From contig NZ_FZPD01000004.1 in NCBI RefSeq assembly GCF_900188325.1, positions 1 to 64,000 on the forward strand: a DNA stretch of 64,000 nucleotides. Direction: 5' to 3'. The position numbers and the translations under genes are program-made. The notes beneath the pieces are model-generated. The model made no database searches. It was not told where the DNA came from and saw only the letters and a list, made by a program, of their open reading frames with translations. This DNA is from Ekhidna lutea. GTDB lineage: Bacteria > Bacteroidota > Bacteroidia > Cytophagales > Cyclobacteriaceae. Numbering within the stretch: the stretch's first letter is position 1; the number at the start of each line of letters is the position of its first letter. Below, piece by piece: positions 8,287-16,411 of this stretch.

Positions 8287-8664
8287 ATGACAAAAATCAC
8301 AATCAATGCGGATTGCAATAATTCACCAAAAAAAGAATTCCTAAAAGACTTTAATGTGGCCTTTGCCACAGGAGATGCTGACTTTATCATTGACCATGTA
8401 AGTGATGACATCCATTGGGTGATGTATGGTGATAAAGAGCTTAAAGGCAAGAAAGATTTCGCCAGGGAAATCAACATCATGAAGGATTATGTGGCAGATG
8501 AAATGACCGTTCACTCTATCGTGACACACGGAGCAGAAGCCGCTTTGAACGGAGAAATAAAAATGGGAGGGAAAACGTATGCTTTTTGTGATGTGTATCG
8601 ATTCAGTAGTGCGGGCTCAACGACGATAAAAGAGTTAAAATCCTACATTGTAACAACCAGCTAA
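8287..8664 (+). CDS. NTF2/SnoaL-like small protein
   Basis: 125 residues with no signal peptide. The FLKDFNVAFATGDADFIIDHVSDDIHWVMYGDKEL stretch (split here as helix 1, helix 2 and first strand) and the closing FCDVYRFSS...IKELKSYIV strands match the SnoaL-like NTF2 fold, a cone-shaped pocket used for small hydrophobic ligands. Function is unknown. It starts two bases after the DoxX-like stop. A second NTF2 domain is found at the C-terminus of the convergent SulP transporter, an intriguing local coincidence. Confidence 0.82.
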   Translation: MTKITINADCNNSPKKEFLKDFNVAFATGDADFIIDHVSDDIHWVMYGDKELKGKKDFAREINIMKDYVADEMTVHSIVTHGAEAALNGEIKMGGKTYAFCDVYRFSSAGSTTIKELKSYIVTTS

Positions 8665-8666
8665 AC

Positions 8667-8696
8667 AAGCCGACCCACCGATTGGCGGGTCAGCTT
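8667..8696 (-). terminator. Hairpin between convergent genes
   Basis: A 13-bp stem (AAGCTGACCCGCC / GGTGGGTCGGCTT on the minus strand, G-U pairs included) with an AATC loop. It pairs fully only as minus-strand RNA, pointing to termination of the SulP gene; the T tail is weak, so it may act mainly as a 3' end-stabilising hairpin. Confidence 0.6.
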
Positions 8697-8703
8697 GATT
8701 TAT

Positions 8704-10410
8704 TTACACAGTATATAGCTTCTTATACGCTTCCGGATGCTCAATGCTCAGTCCTTCATCAGGCACTAAACTTGAATGATGGGAGATGATTTTTCCATCT
8801 TTTATCACAAATGAAAATCGCAGTTTGTTGCGCTTTTCAAACCCGCCTGACTTCCAAATTAATTCGTTAACCCCACTGTCTATCTTGAGTCCATCAACTC
8901 GGTGTGTGACCACATCAACCTGAGACACTTTAACATCATCTTTCTCAAACAAGTCCTGATATAAGTCCTTAACTTCATCTCTATTCTTTCTTACGCTGGA
9001 AGAAAATGCCGGGATCATTATTGCATCATCTGCGTAGAGATTCATAAGTGCTTCCAAATCATGCTTATTTACTGATTTCAGCCACTTATTCAATACAGGC
9101 ACTTGTGGCTCCTGCATCATATCTGCAATTTCCATTTCAATATGTTCATCCGGTTTAAAGGTCTCCCGAAACTCCAACCAAATATCCGCAGTAGACTTTC
9201 CCAATCTACGCATAAAAACAAACTGGATACCTGCATGAACCCCCAGCAATAAGAGCAGTCCTTCAAAAATCCCAAGCTCAAAAACCAGTAATCCGCAAAC
9301 GGCTGCCATGATTAACGCGTATCTTCCTTCTGATCTTACGTTGGCAATGTTGGCGATCATCTTCCATCCGGAATAGACCATGATAATACCAAGCGCATAT
9401 TCCGGTAAATGCGCCAGAATAGATGGAAAAATGACTACAAGTACAAGCACCAATGACGTAAACAAGTTTGAAAGTTTGGTCACTGCTCCAGCCACAGTAT
9501 TCGTAGTACTCTTTGCCAGGCCATCCAGATTGGTCATCCCGCCAAAAAAGGTTGCTCCCATATTTGCTACCCAAATCGGCAAGAGACCGTTATTAGTGTC
9601 TGCTTTCCGTTTTCTTGGATCAATCTTTTCAATCGCTACATGACTCATCACTTGCTCAATGATATCTATGGTGCCAAGCATGAGCGCAAACCCTACCATT
9701 TTAAAAAGTGTCCAAATAGTTTCTTGTTGATTCATTCCATCCAGGTGTGGCAGTGGTGCCTGTAACTGAAACGGTATTGAATCAATAGTAACCCGGGGTA
9801 ATGGTAAAACAAAGCTGAGTAGAAAGCTGGTGACCATGATCACAAAATAAGGAAGTGCGGGCATCCGCTTTTTATAATACTTATATAGCATCACAAATAG
9901 CACAAAAGACACCACACTGAGCGCAATTACCATCTCCCGTTCCCAATTGAGCCACGTGTCTGTTTCATGCTCAATATCATAAAGGAAAGGCACAAACTTG
10001 AGCACTATTTTAAGGCCTACACCAGCAAGTAAACCCTCGACGAGGTAGTGAGGTACAACTCTAAGGATGTACTTTTCCCATTTAAACCTCCAGACGGTCG
10101 CTTGAAAAATGGCAGTGAGGGCGATTACAAATGGCATATTTTCCATGCCAAATGTGCTGACTCCCAAAGCCAATGCTGGTGCCAGCCCAGCAGCTACTCC
10201 AGGCATGCCTGTATAGTTTCCGGGACGAAAGAGATAGGTGATAAAGCTAATGATCCCGGCAAAGATGACCGTATAGAGTCCCGTCATTATCGGGTAGTCT
10301 GACATTAAACAAATGCCTACAGTCAATGGTACCGCCATTACACCTGTAACCGTACCTGCAAGTGCATCCCTTTTCAGATGCACGAATATATTTTTCGTTT
10401 GTTGATTCAT
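8704..10410 (-). CDS. SulP-family anion transporter with a C-terminal NTF2-like domain
   Basis: 568 residues from the ATG at 10410; the longer frame to 10479 adds 23 residues ahead of a standard start (MNQQTKNIFVHLKRD). About 10-430 is a SulP/SLC26 membrane domain: AGTVTGVMAVPLTVGICLM, GLYTVIFAGIISF, a TGMPGVAAGLAPALAL loop, and the conserved NNGLLPIWVANMGATFFGG...KSTTNTVAGA. SulP proteins carry bicarbonate, sulfate or other anions across the inner membrane and normally end in a STAS domain. Here about 435-568 instead look NTF2/SnoaL-like (KHDLEALMNLYADDAIMIPAF, then VDGLKIDSGVNELIWK, FSFVIKDGKIISHHSS). The substrate is not predictable. Confidence 0.88.
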   Translation of the reverse strand: MNQQTKNIFVHLKRDALAGTVTGVMAVPLTVGICLMSDYPIMTGLYTVIFAGIISFITYLFRPGNYTGMPGVAAGLAPALALGVSTFGMENMPFVIALTAIFQATVWRFKWEKYILRVVPHYLVEGLLAGVGLKIVLKFVPFLYDIEHETDTWLNWEREMVIALSVVSFVLFVMLYKYYKKRMPALPYFVIMVTSFLLSFVLPLPRVTIDSIPFQLQAPLPHLDGMNQQETIWTLFKMVGFALMLGTIDIIEQVMSHVAIEKIDPRKRKADTNNGLLPIWVANMGATFFGGMTNLDGLAKSTTNTVAGAVTKLSNLFTSLVLVLVVIFPSILAHLPEYALGIIMVYSGWKMIANIANVRSEGRYALIMAAVCGLLVFELGIFEGLLLLLGVHAGIQFVFMRRLGKSTADIWLEFRETFKPDEHIEMEIADMMQEPQVPVLNKWLKSVNKHDLEALMNLYADDAIMIPAFSSSVRKNRDEVKDLYQDLFEKDDVKVSQVDVVTHRVDGLKIDSGVNELIWKSGGFEKRNKLRFSFVIKDGKIISHHSSLVPDEGLSIEHPEAYKKLYTV

Positions 10411-10507
10411 TTCTGTTAATTCTTTTTGATTGATAGGAAAATGGGTGTTGACTCTGACACCAAAAGGTGAGAGCAACAAGTTTGATTTCAGCTAAATGCT
10501 GAATGAA

Positions 10508-10834
10508 TTAACAGAAGGGTATTTTCAAGGAACAAAACAGCACAACTAAAGAAACATGGTCAGCTGATCTGCTTGGGAGTTTTAGTAAATAATCATGAGG
10601 GGATGTAGATAGGAATCTGTAAACGAACGGTGTGGTGGATGAAAGATCCAGATTAGCCAGTAATAAGACTATTTCCCGTTCACCTTCTTTCTCTTTTACT
10701 TCTTCCTTTAGCTCACGCTCTTCTTTGGTTTCTTCCGCCTGCTCATCAGACAGCAGCAAGCAAACCTCTGACACTGTGATTAGTGCCATCATTAAGATTG
10801 CGAAGTATTTTAATAGGCGCTCAAGACTGAACAT
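10508..10834 (-). CDS. Small hypothetical protein with one membrane segment
   Basis: 108 residues. It has one N-terminal hydrophobic segment (about 8-28, FAILMMALITVSEVCLLL), a highly charged Glu/Lys-rich stretch (31-54) and a C-terminal hydrophobic patch. An overlapping frame on the + strand (10632-10916) reads as the complement of the charged repeat and looks less natural. It lies upstream of and in line with the SulP gene with its own start. I do not recognise a family; it could be a small membrane-anchored protein or a chance frame. Confidence 0.45.
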   Translation of the reverse strand: MFSLERLLKYFAILMMALITVSEVCLLLSDEQAEETKEERELKEEVKEKEGEREIVLLLANLDLSSTTPFVYRFLSTSPHDYLLKLPSRSADHVSLVVLFCSLKIPFC

Positions 10835-10981
10835 AATTGTTCATAATTGCGATAATAAATCTAGCTTTATTCAAATTAGAAGCAAAACATTTTCGACCAA
10901 TATGGATTATACATAGCCAGTACGTCAATCCATTTTAATTGATTTGACTTCCAAAACTCTTTCTACTCAAATAATCAAGTA

Positions 10982-11767
10982 ATGAAAAAAATCCTATTGG
11001 TGTGCTGTTGGCTACCATTTTTAGCCCAATCCCAACTTCTGTTCCCCGAAAGCTTTGTAGTCATCTTTGATAGCACCAGGCACTTCAAAGGATCTGTGGC
11101 TCCCTCGCTGGAGATCAAAACTCAGCGACAGCTTTATGTGGAGATTACCAATCGGGCAGATATGGCCTTTCGATTTAAGAATCATGGAATCACGGTAGCC
11201 AATAAGTTTGAATTGACCCGTGACGGTAGTGAAACCATTCTCAGCGGTGGTTTTATCTACGGTAAGTTCAAGACCTTCTATGACAATCCATTTGTACTGG
11301 AACATTATGCACAGCATCAATGGGCCGAGGCGCGAGGACTTGAGAGGAAGATTGCTATTGGGTCGAATGTGAGATATAAACTGTTAAAGACACAGAAAGG
11401 CGGGGCATTTGCAGGTATAGGTCCTTTCTATGAATATGAACTATGGAATTACCGAGGAGTGCCTGACGATCGACTCCCACTCAACACAACAAGTATCAGT
11501 GCGAGGGAATGGAAACTCAATGTCTATTTGAGCACCAAGCGTGAACTATCAGAAAAAATCCGTTTTGAAGGTTCTGTCTATTTTCAGAACGGATTCAATG
11601 ATCTCTTTAGCGAACCACGTTGGGCTGGAGCTATCGCGTTCTCCTATTCGTTTACGGAAAACATCGCCTTCGGAGTAAATCTTCAAACCATTTACGACTA
11701 TAACCCAATTGTTCCGGTAGATAAGTTGTGGCTCAATACCTTTTCGGCACTAGAAGTTACTTTTTAG
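10982..11767 (+). CDS. Outer-membrane beta-barrel protein (DUF481/DUF2490-like)
   Basis: 261 residues. A signal peptide (1-18, ending AQS) is followed by alternating polar/hydrophobic strands with aromatic ends (KFKTFYDNPFVLEHYAQHQW, FEGSVYFQNGFND) and a terminal Phe (EVTF), which is how barrels recognised by the BAM machinery end. The pattern fits the DUF481/DUF2490 group of small barrels of unknown substrate. It is convergent with the MscS gene, 4 bases from its stop. Confidence 0.75.
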   Translation: MKKILLVCCWLPFLAQSQLLFPESFVVIFDSTRHFKGSVAPSLEIKTQRQLYVEITNRADMAFRFKNHGITVANKFELTRDGSETILSGGFIYGKFKTFYDNPFVLEHYAQHQWAEARGLERKIAIGSNVRYKLLKTQKGGAFAGIGPFYEYELWNYRGVPDDRLPLNTTSISAREWKLNVYLSTKRELSEKIRFEGSVYFQNGFNDLFSEPRWAGAIAFSYSFTENIAFGVNLQTIYDYNPIVPVDKLWLNTFSALEVTF

Positions 11768-11771
11768 CTAA

Positions 11772-12662
11772 TTACTTTTTGAGGGTGATATCAGGCATGC
11801 CTACTAGTTCAAAAGTGGCGGAGGCGAGAATGATTTTACCCTGAGATTTATCGACCGAACTAAGTATTTCTTTGAAAACATCATTCTTGGTAATTCTACG
11901 TTTTTTGAAATCCACAATGTAGCGGAGTGTGAATTCCACCCAGTTATCGTTGGCTACCAAAGAAACCATTGGGTTGATATTTGCAGATTCAATCAGGTAC
12001 TTTTCAGTCATCTCTTTCCATTTCCCTTTTGCTTCTTCGGCATAAGCTCCGGTTATTTTATCACCAGCTTTTTGAATCAACTCTTCGGCCAATTGATAAT
12101 CCGATCCGAATTTTACCGGGATCTTAACCTCATCCCATAAAAAAGGAAAGTCTGCTGAGTAATTAAATACAGGTTCCTTGAATACAAAGCTATTCGCGAT
12201 TCTGACGATACGGCCATTATACAAATCACCGTCTACCCATTGCCCCAGTTCCATTAAGGTTGTTCTAAGAACACCAATATCTATAATATCACCTTTGATA
12301 CCACCAAGTTGTACCCGATCGCCCGTTTTATAAAATCCTCCAAACAAAATAGCTAACCAACCGGCCACAGAAGCAATCACTTCCTGTAATGCAAAAGCAA
12401 TTCCAGCTCCTGCAACACCAAGCGCAACAGTCAAACCGCCAAGTTTGCTGCTATAAACAATACTGAAGTAAACGATGATTGCCACCCACGCCAGGAAGGA
12501 CCCAAATTTTTTGGCCTTGTACCGGCTATCGGTATCCTTGATCTTGGAGAATAATTTGCTTTGAATTAGTCTTCCAATGGACCATATGATGATGGCTCCA
12601 AGGATGAAAGCGACCACTTTGCCTATCGTATCATTAAAAAGAAGTTCCTCAATTTTTTCCAT
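11772..12662 (-). CDS. MscS-family mechanosensitive channel (short form)
   Basis: 296 residues from the ATG at 12662; a start at 12695 would overlap the upstream gene more deeply. It has two leading helices (about 8-30 and 45-65), a glycine/alanine-rich TM3 pore helix (LTVALGVAGAGIAFALQEVI), and the beta-domain signature (FYKTGDRVQLGGIKGDIIDIGVLRTTL), then a soluble domain. Minimal MscS proteins form heptameric inner-membrane channels that open on osmotic downshock. Its start lies inside the 3' end of the larger MscS gene (14-base overlap), indicating coupled expression. Confidence 0.92.
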   Translation of the reverse strand: MEKIEELLFNDTIGKVVAFILGAIIIWSIGRLIQSKLFSKIKDTDSRYKAKKFGSFLAWVAIIVYFSIVYSSKLGGLTVALGVAGAGIAFALQEVIASVAGWLAILFGGFYKTGDRVQLGGIKGDIIDIGVLRTTLMELGQWVDGDLYNGRIVRIANSFVFKEPVFNYSADFPFLWDEVKIPVKFGSDYQLAEELIQKAGDKITGAYAEEAKGKWKEMTEKYLIESANINPMVSLVANDNWVEFTLRYIVDFKKRRITKNDVFKEILSSVDKSQGKIILASATFELVGMPDITLKK

Positions 12663-14487
12663 CTTGGTCTTTTGGTATGGTAATGGCGTTTCCATCTCTC
12701 ACCGCTCTGTAATGAGGAGACATGATTTCCACACCAGCTGCATTGAATTTATCCTGAATATTTGCATGTAATTCAGAGTAAATTTTTGGCATTTGCTCCG
12801 GTAAGTCTGTATAAGCATTTAGTTGATAAGCAACGTACCAGTCGTCCAGGCTAGTCTGCAAGACAAAAGGTTCTTTACTGATATTCACTCCATTAGTTGC
12901 TACTGCTGCCTCTATAAGCAATTCATGCACCTGACGCCATGGCACATCATAGCCAATAGTTACTGAGGTATGAAGTACCAGACCAAGCTCTTTACTGCTT
13001 GAGGTATAGTTCACAGTGTGCCCATTCAGAATGGCCGCATTAGGAACGGTGATATCTTCATTTTTTGTGGTTCGAACCCTTGTTACCAATAAGGTCTTTT
13101 CAATTACCTGTCCGGTTACCTCACCAATCTTTACCCGATCTCCCAGGCGAAACGGTCGCATGTAGGTAATCACCAACCCTGCTACTGCATTGGCAATGGC
13201 AGATGAAGATCCAAGGGAAAACAGAATGCCCAGGAATACCGAAACGCCTTTAAAAATATCTGAATCCGATCCTGGCAGATAGGGAAAAATGACCACAAAC
13301 ATGAAGGCATAAACAAGGAACTTCACGATGTTATAGGTGGGCATTGCCCAGTCTTCATGAAAGCCGGTGATCTTTAACCTGCTTGTTTCAATTTCGTGGG
13401 AAATAAACTTCAGAAAACGAATGAGATACTTGGTGATCACATAGATCACTCCAATGGTAAAGGCATTCGGCAGGTAATTCCAAAATGAAAGAAATATGCT
13501 TTGTGCGGGACTCAATATCCAACCAATTAGTGTTTCCGCCCAGTTTTTAGTGAATGGAAACAGACCGAATATGATCGGTAGCGAGAAATACAAAACAAGC
13601 GCAAAAAAGGCCCATTTTAAGACGCCAACAATTTTTACAGTGACATCAAGCTGTCTCTCCGGAGGAAGAAATTCATAATTCCCAACCGTAATTCCTGCAA
13701 AATATTTTTTCTTGTTTATTACCATCCAGCCCTGTACGCCCGTAAAGAATCTATTCAGAAAATAAATAATCAAAATAGCAACGCCAATGATTAGAAAAAC
13801 AAGTCCAATTCGTGCTGCAATATTCTTAACCGTACTCCTATTTCGCTCAGCGACTACAAATTCTGAGATACTTGCTTTATAAATCCTCGCAAGGGATTCT
13901 TTGGTCTCACCTTCGATCCAAAGCGCATCCCAATCCGAAATACTTGTGACAATCAGATTTTGATACATCAGATCCACTGTTCCTTCGTGCGCAACTACAT
14001 TCAGTGAATCCGGAAAGAAATAATCGTCTCTTACTAATAGCTCGATCTTCTCAGCAACATTGGCTGCCCTGTCCTCAGGCATCACAGGACCCAGCTTCGT
14101 ATATATGGTATACAGGGAGTCGCCGATTGGAGCCACAGCATATCCTTTGTTGTTTTCTTTTAATCTTAGAATCCGGTTCTTTTGCTCCGCATTTCTAGCT
14201 GAATCCCGTTGCTCTATTTCTCGAATTTGCTCACGAAGAGTGGCCTGATTCACCTGTCCGCTTTCCTGGAGAAGCTGTATACGCTTCATTAAATCTACGC
14301 GCGCAAGTGAATCCTGCTTTCGTTTTTGTTTGGTTTGAAGAAGTATTCTTTCGTAGGTATCTAGCTGTTGACTCAGGCTATTCAGCTTTCGTTGGATGCT
14401 ATCTGATTTTAGGCTATCAGAGGGTGCCTGAGCCAATGTTCCTATTCCGCATAGGGAAAAAGTCAGAACAAGAAATAAATTTTTCAT
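12649..14487 (-). CDS. MscS-family channel with periplasmic coiled coil (long form)
   Basis: 612 residues. A signal peptide (1-19, ending LAQ) is followed by a Gln/Glu/Arg-rich coiled coil (about 24-110) and a periplasmic domain (110-215), then several membrane helices (about 222-245, 290-312, 325-352, 385-405, 415-435). The MscS core is LGSSSAIANAVAGLVITYMRPF, GDRVKIGEVTGQVIEKTLLVTRVRT, then VPNAAILNGHTVNY. The layout resembles the large MscK/YnaI-like channels. It is first of a two-gene operon with a short MscS. It is preceded by FKBP on the same strand, separated by that gene's terminator. Confidence 0.9.
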   Translation of the reverse strand: MKNLFLVLTFSLCGIGTLAQAPSDSLKSDSIQRKLNSLSQQLDTYERILLQTKQKRKQDSLARVDLMKRIQLLQESGQVNQATLREQIREIEQRDSARNAEQKNRILRLKENNKGYAVAPIGDSLYTIYTKLGPVMPEDRAANVAEKIELLVRDDYFFPDSLNVVAHEGTVDLMYQNLIVTSISDWDALWIEGETKESLARIYKASISEFVVAERNRSTVKNIAARIGLVFLIIGVAILIIYFLNRFFTGVQGWMVINKKKYFAGITVGNYEFLPPERQLDVTVKIVGVLKWAFFALVLYFSLPIIFGLFPFTKNWAETLIGWILSPAQSIFLSFWNYLPNAFTIGVIYVITKYLIRFLKFISHEIETSRLKITGFHEDWAMPTYNIVKFLVYAFMFVVIFPYLPGSDSDIFKGVSVFLGILFSLGSSSAIANAVAGLVITYMRPFRLGDRVKIGEVTGQVIEKTLLVTRVRTTKNEDITVPNAAILNGHTVNYTSSSKELGLVLHTSVTIGYDVPWRQVHELLIEAAVATNGVNISKEPFVLQTSLDDWYVAYQLNAYTDLPEQMPKIYSELHANIQDKFNAAGVEIMSPHYRAVRDGNAITIPKDQDGKN

Positions 14488-14556
14488 TTAGGAATTAGTT
14501 GCGCTATCAACGCTGAATATAAGGAAAGGTTGGGTCGAAATCACAAAAAACTGAAA

Positions 14557-14588
14557 CAAAAAAAGGAGCTCCAAAATCGAAGCTCCTT
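14557..14588 (-). terminator. Rho-independent terminator of the FKBP gene
   Basis: Read on the minus strand, AAGGAGCT, a 10-base loop, AGCTCCTT and then a run of T. It lies 23 bases after the FKBP stop and separates that gene from the MscS operon. Confidence 0.85.
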
Positions 14589-14610
14589 CCAATAATTTCA
14601 ATTATTAATA

Positions 14611-15036
14611 TTATGCTATTTCTACCAATTGAATGTCGAATACCAGGTCTTTTCCGGCTAGATCATGATTTGCATCTACAGTAATTGCTTCTTCACTTAC
14701 TGCAGTAACACTCACATATGTTTGGTGCCCTAAATCATTCGTTGCAACAAGTTTTTGTCCCACCTCCGGTTTCATATCTTCTGGTAATTGATTTTTTGGA
14801 ACCTCTTGAATCAACTCATCCTTTCTCTCTCCATAAGCTTCTGCAGAAGGGATTTCTACTGTCTTCTTCTCGTCAATCGCCATTCCATTCACTGCTTCGT
14901 CGAATCCTTTGATCATTTGCCCGCCACCAACAGTAAACTCAAGTGGTTCGCGACCTTCTGATGAGTCAAAGACTTCACCTGATGTGAGCTTTCCTGTATA
15001 ATGCACTTTTACCTTGTCGTTAGCTTTAGCCTTCAT
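14611..15036 (-). CDS. SlyD-like FKBP-type peptidyl-prolyl isomerase
   Basis: 141 residues, no signal peptide, so cytoplasmic. The FKBP halves are KVKVHYTGKLTSGEVFDSS...LEFTVGGGQMIKGFDEAV and the C-terminal strand KDLVFDIQLVEI, with an inserted chaperone (IF) domain between (about 70-120), as in SlyD. The enzyme isomerises X-Pro bonds and acts as a folding helper. The His-rich metal-binding tail of E. coli SlyD is absent, so the name slyD is not applied. Confidence 0.93.
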   Translation of the reverse strand: MKAKANDKVKVHYTGKLTSGEVFDSSEGREPLEFTVGGGQMIKGFDEAVNGMAIDEKKTVEIPSAEAYGERKDELIQEVPKNQLPEDMKPEVGQKLVATNDLGHQTYVSVTAVSEEAITVDANHDLAGKDLVFDIQLVEIA

Positions 15037-15065
15037 TCTTATAATTTTCTTGTGAAATAATACTG

Positions 15066-15073
15066 CAAAGGTA
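15066..15073 (-). promoter_or_regulatory. Bacteroidota-type -7 element upstream of the FKBP gene
   Basis: TACCTTTG on the minus strand is an exact TAnnTTTG match 30 bases upstream of the FKBP start. No convincing TTTG element is seen at the -33 position. Confidence 0.5.
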
Positions 15074-15167
15074 TAAAAAATATAAAGGGTTGATTTTAAG
15101 AAATCATTTTATATGTAACTACATATAATGTATATGCGTATAATAACCAGTTTTGATAGTATGAAAT

Positions 15168-15875
15168 ATGAAAACAATAACATATAAATCCAATGAACGT
15201 GGACAGGCCAATTTTGGATGGCTACAAAGCAGTCATACCTTCAGTTTCGGACAATACTTTAATCCTGACAGAGTCAATTTTGGTTTGTTAAGGGTATTTA
15301 ATGACGATATTGTAGTGGGTGGGGCTGGATTTCCCACCCACCCTCATGACAATATGGAGATTGTCTCTATTCCACTTAAAGGTGCACTTGCACATCTCGA
15401 CAGTACAGGAACAGAGCAAGTAATCAAAGCCGACGAGGTTCAAATCATGAGTGCTGGAAGTGGGCTTACTCATAGTGAATACAATGCGAGTAAATCTGAT
15501 GAGGTTAATTTTCTTCAAATTTGGGTATTCCCAAAGGAAAAGGACATAAAGCCGAGGTATGATCAAAAGTACTTCTCACCTGAGGGACGTATAAATAAAA
15601 TCCAGACTGTGGTAGCACCATCTGATACCGATGCTCTTTGGATTAATCAGGATGCCTGGTTTTCCCTTTGTGACCTTGAAGCATCTAAATCAGTAAAATA
15701 TGTGACCAACAAGGAAGATCATGGCATATTTACTTTTGTTGTTGAAGGCGCAATTGAGATAGCTTCTGAGTATCTGGATAAAAGGGATGCTATTGGTGTT
15801 TCTGGGAAAGCTGAAATACAAATTACATCGCAGGCCAATTCACAACTTCTTATCATAGAAGTCCCAATGAACTAA
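15168..15875 (+). CDS. Pirin family protein (YhhW/quercetinase-like bicupin)
   Basis: 235 residues. The N-terminal cupin carries GQANFGWLQSSHTFSFGQY and the metal-binding set HPHDNMEIV plus later His (GLTHSEYN), the same iron-ligand arrangement as YhhW/YhaK and human pirin. The C-terminal cupin is shorter. Some members have quercetin 2,3-dioxygenase activity in vitro; others may be redox-sensing regulators. A VOC dioxygenase-like gene starts five bases after its stop, so the two are probably cotranscribed. Confidence 0.92.
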   Translation: MKTITYKSNERGQANFGWLQSSHTFSFGQYFNPDRVNFGLLRVFNDDIVVGGAGFPTHPHDNMEIVSIPLKGALAHLDSTGTEQVIKADEVQIMSAGSGLTHSEYNASKSDEVNFLQIWVFPKEKDIKPRYDQKYFSPEGRINKIQTVVAPSDTDALWINQDAWFSLCDLEASKSVKYVTNKEDHGIFTFVVEGAIEIASEYLDKRDAIGVSGKAEIQITSQANSQLLIIEVPMN

Positions 15876-15879
15876 GCAA

Positions 15880-16368
15880 ATGGAAAATTATAAAATACCT
15901 GCCGGAACTAGTATTGGGCATATTCATTTAAAAGTTTCGAACCTCCAACGGTCGCTTGAATTCTATTGTGATCTTTTGGGGTTTGAGTTAATGACTACTT
16001 ACGGTGATGATGCTGCATTTATTTCTGCTGGTGGTTATCATCATCACATTGGTTTAAATACATGGATGAGTAAAGATGGGAATGCGCCAAATCGAGAAAA
16101 CACAGGACTATTTCATACAGCCATTCTTCTCCCTTCCAGAAAAGATCTGGCTATTCTACTTAACAGGCTTAGGGAAAAGAAATATCCAATTTCCGGAGCT
16201 GCAGACCATGGCGTTTCAGAAGCCATATATCTTAATGATCCGGATGAAAATGGTGTAGAGTTGTACTGGGACAGGCCAAAGGAAGAATGGCCATTGAACT
16301 CGGACGGAACTTTAAACATGTATACCAGACCGCTCAATTTAGCAGACTTGCTAAATGAAATCGCATAA
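15880..16368 (+). CDS. VOC-family extradiol dioxygenase-like protein
   Basis: 162 residues. IGHIHLKVSNLQRSLEFYCDLLGFEL contains the first metal His; HHHIGLNTW and GLFHTAILL supply further His, and DENGVELYWDRPKEEW holds the Glu ligand and a CatE-like C-terminal extension. All three expected metal ligands are therefore present, unlike VOC proteins 1 and 3 earlier in the window. It resembles catechol-2,3-dioxygenase CatE relatives; a real aromatic substrate cannot be inferred. Likely in an operon with the pirin gene. Confidence 0.9.
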   Translation: MENYKIPAGTSIGHIHLKVSNLQRSLEFYCDLLGFELMTTYGDDAAFISAGGYHHHIGLNTWMSKDGNAPNRENTGLFHTAILLPSRKDLAILLNRLREKKYPISGAADHGVSEAIYLNDPDENGVELYWDRPKEEWPLNSDGTLNMYTRPLNLADLLNEIA

Positions 16369-16398
16369 AAAAACCCACTCGATTGAGTGGGTTTTTTT
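16367..16398. terminator. Bidirectional Rho-independent terminator
   Basis: AAACCCACTC, a GATT loop, and GAGTGGGTTT form a stem of at least 10 bp, with A tracts on the left and T tracts on the right. It serves both the VOC gene (+, stop 16368) and susD (minus, stop 16412). Confidence 0.9.
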
Positions 16399-16411
16399 AA
16401 GTATCAATTCT

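Noticed and set aside
10632-10916. 94-residue + strand frame
   Set aside because: It is the complement of the charged repeat of the small minus-strand protein, Ser-rich and without family features.
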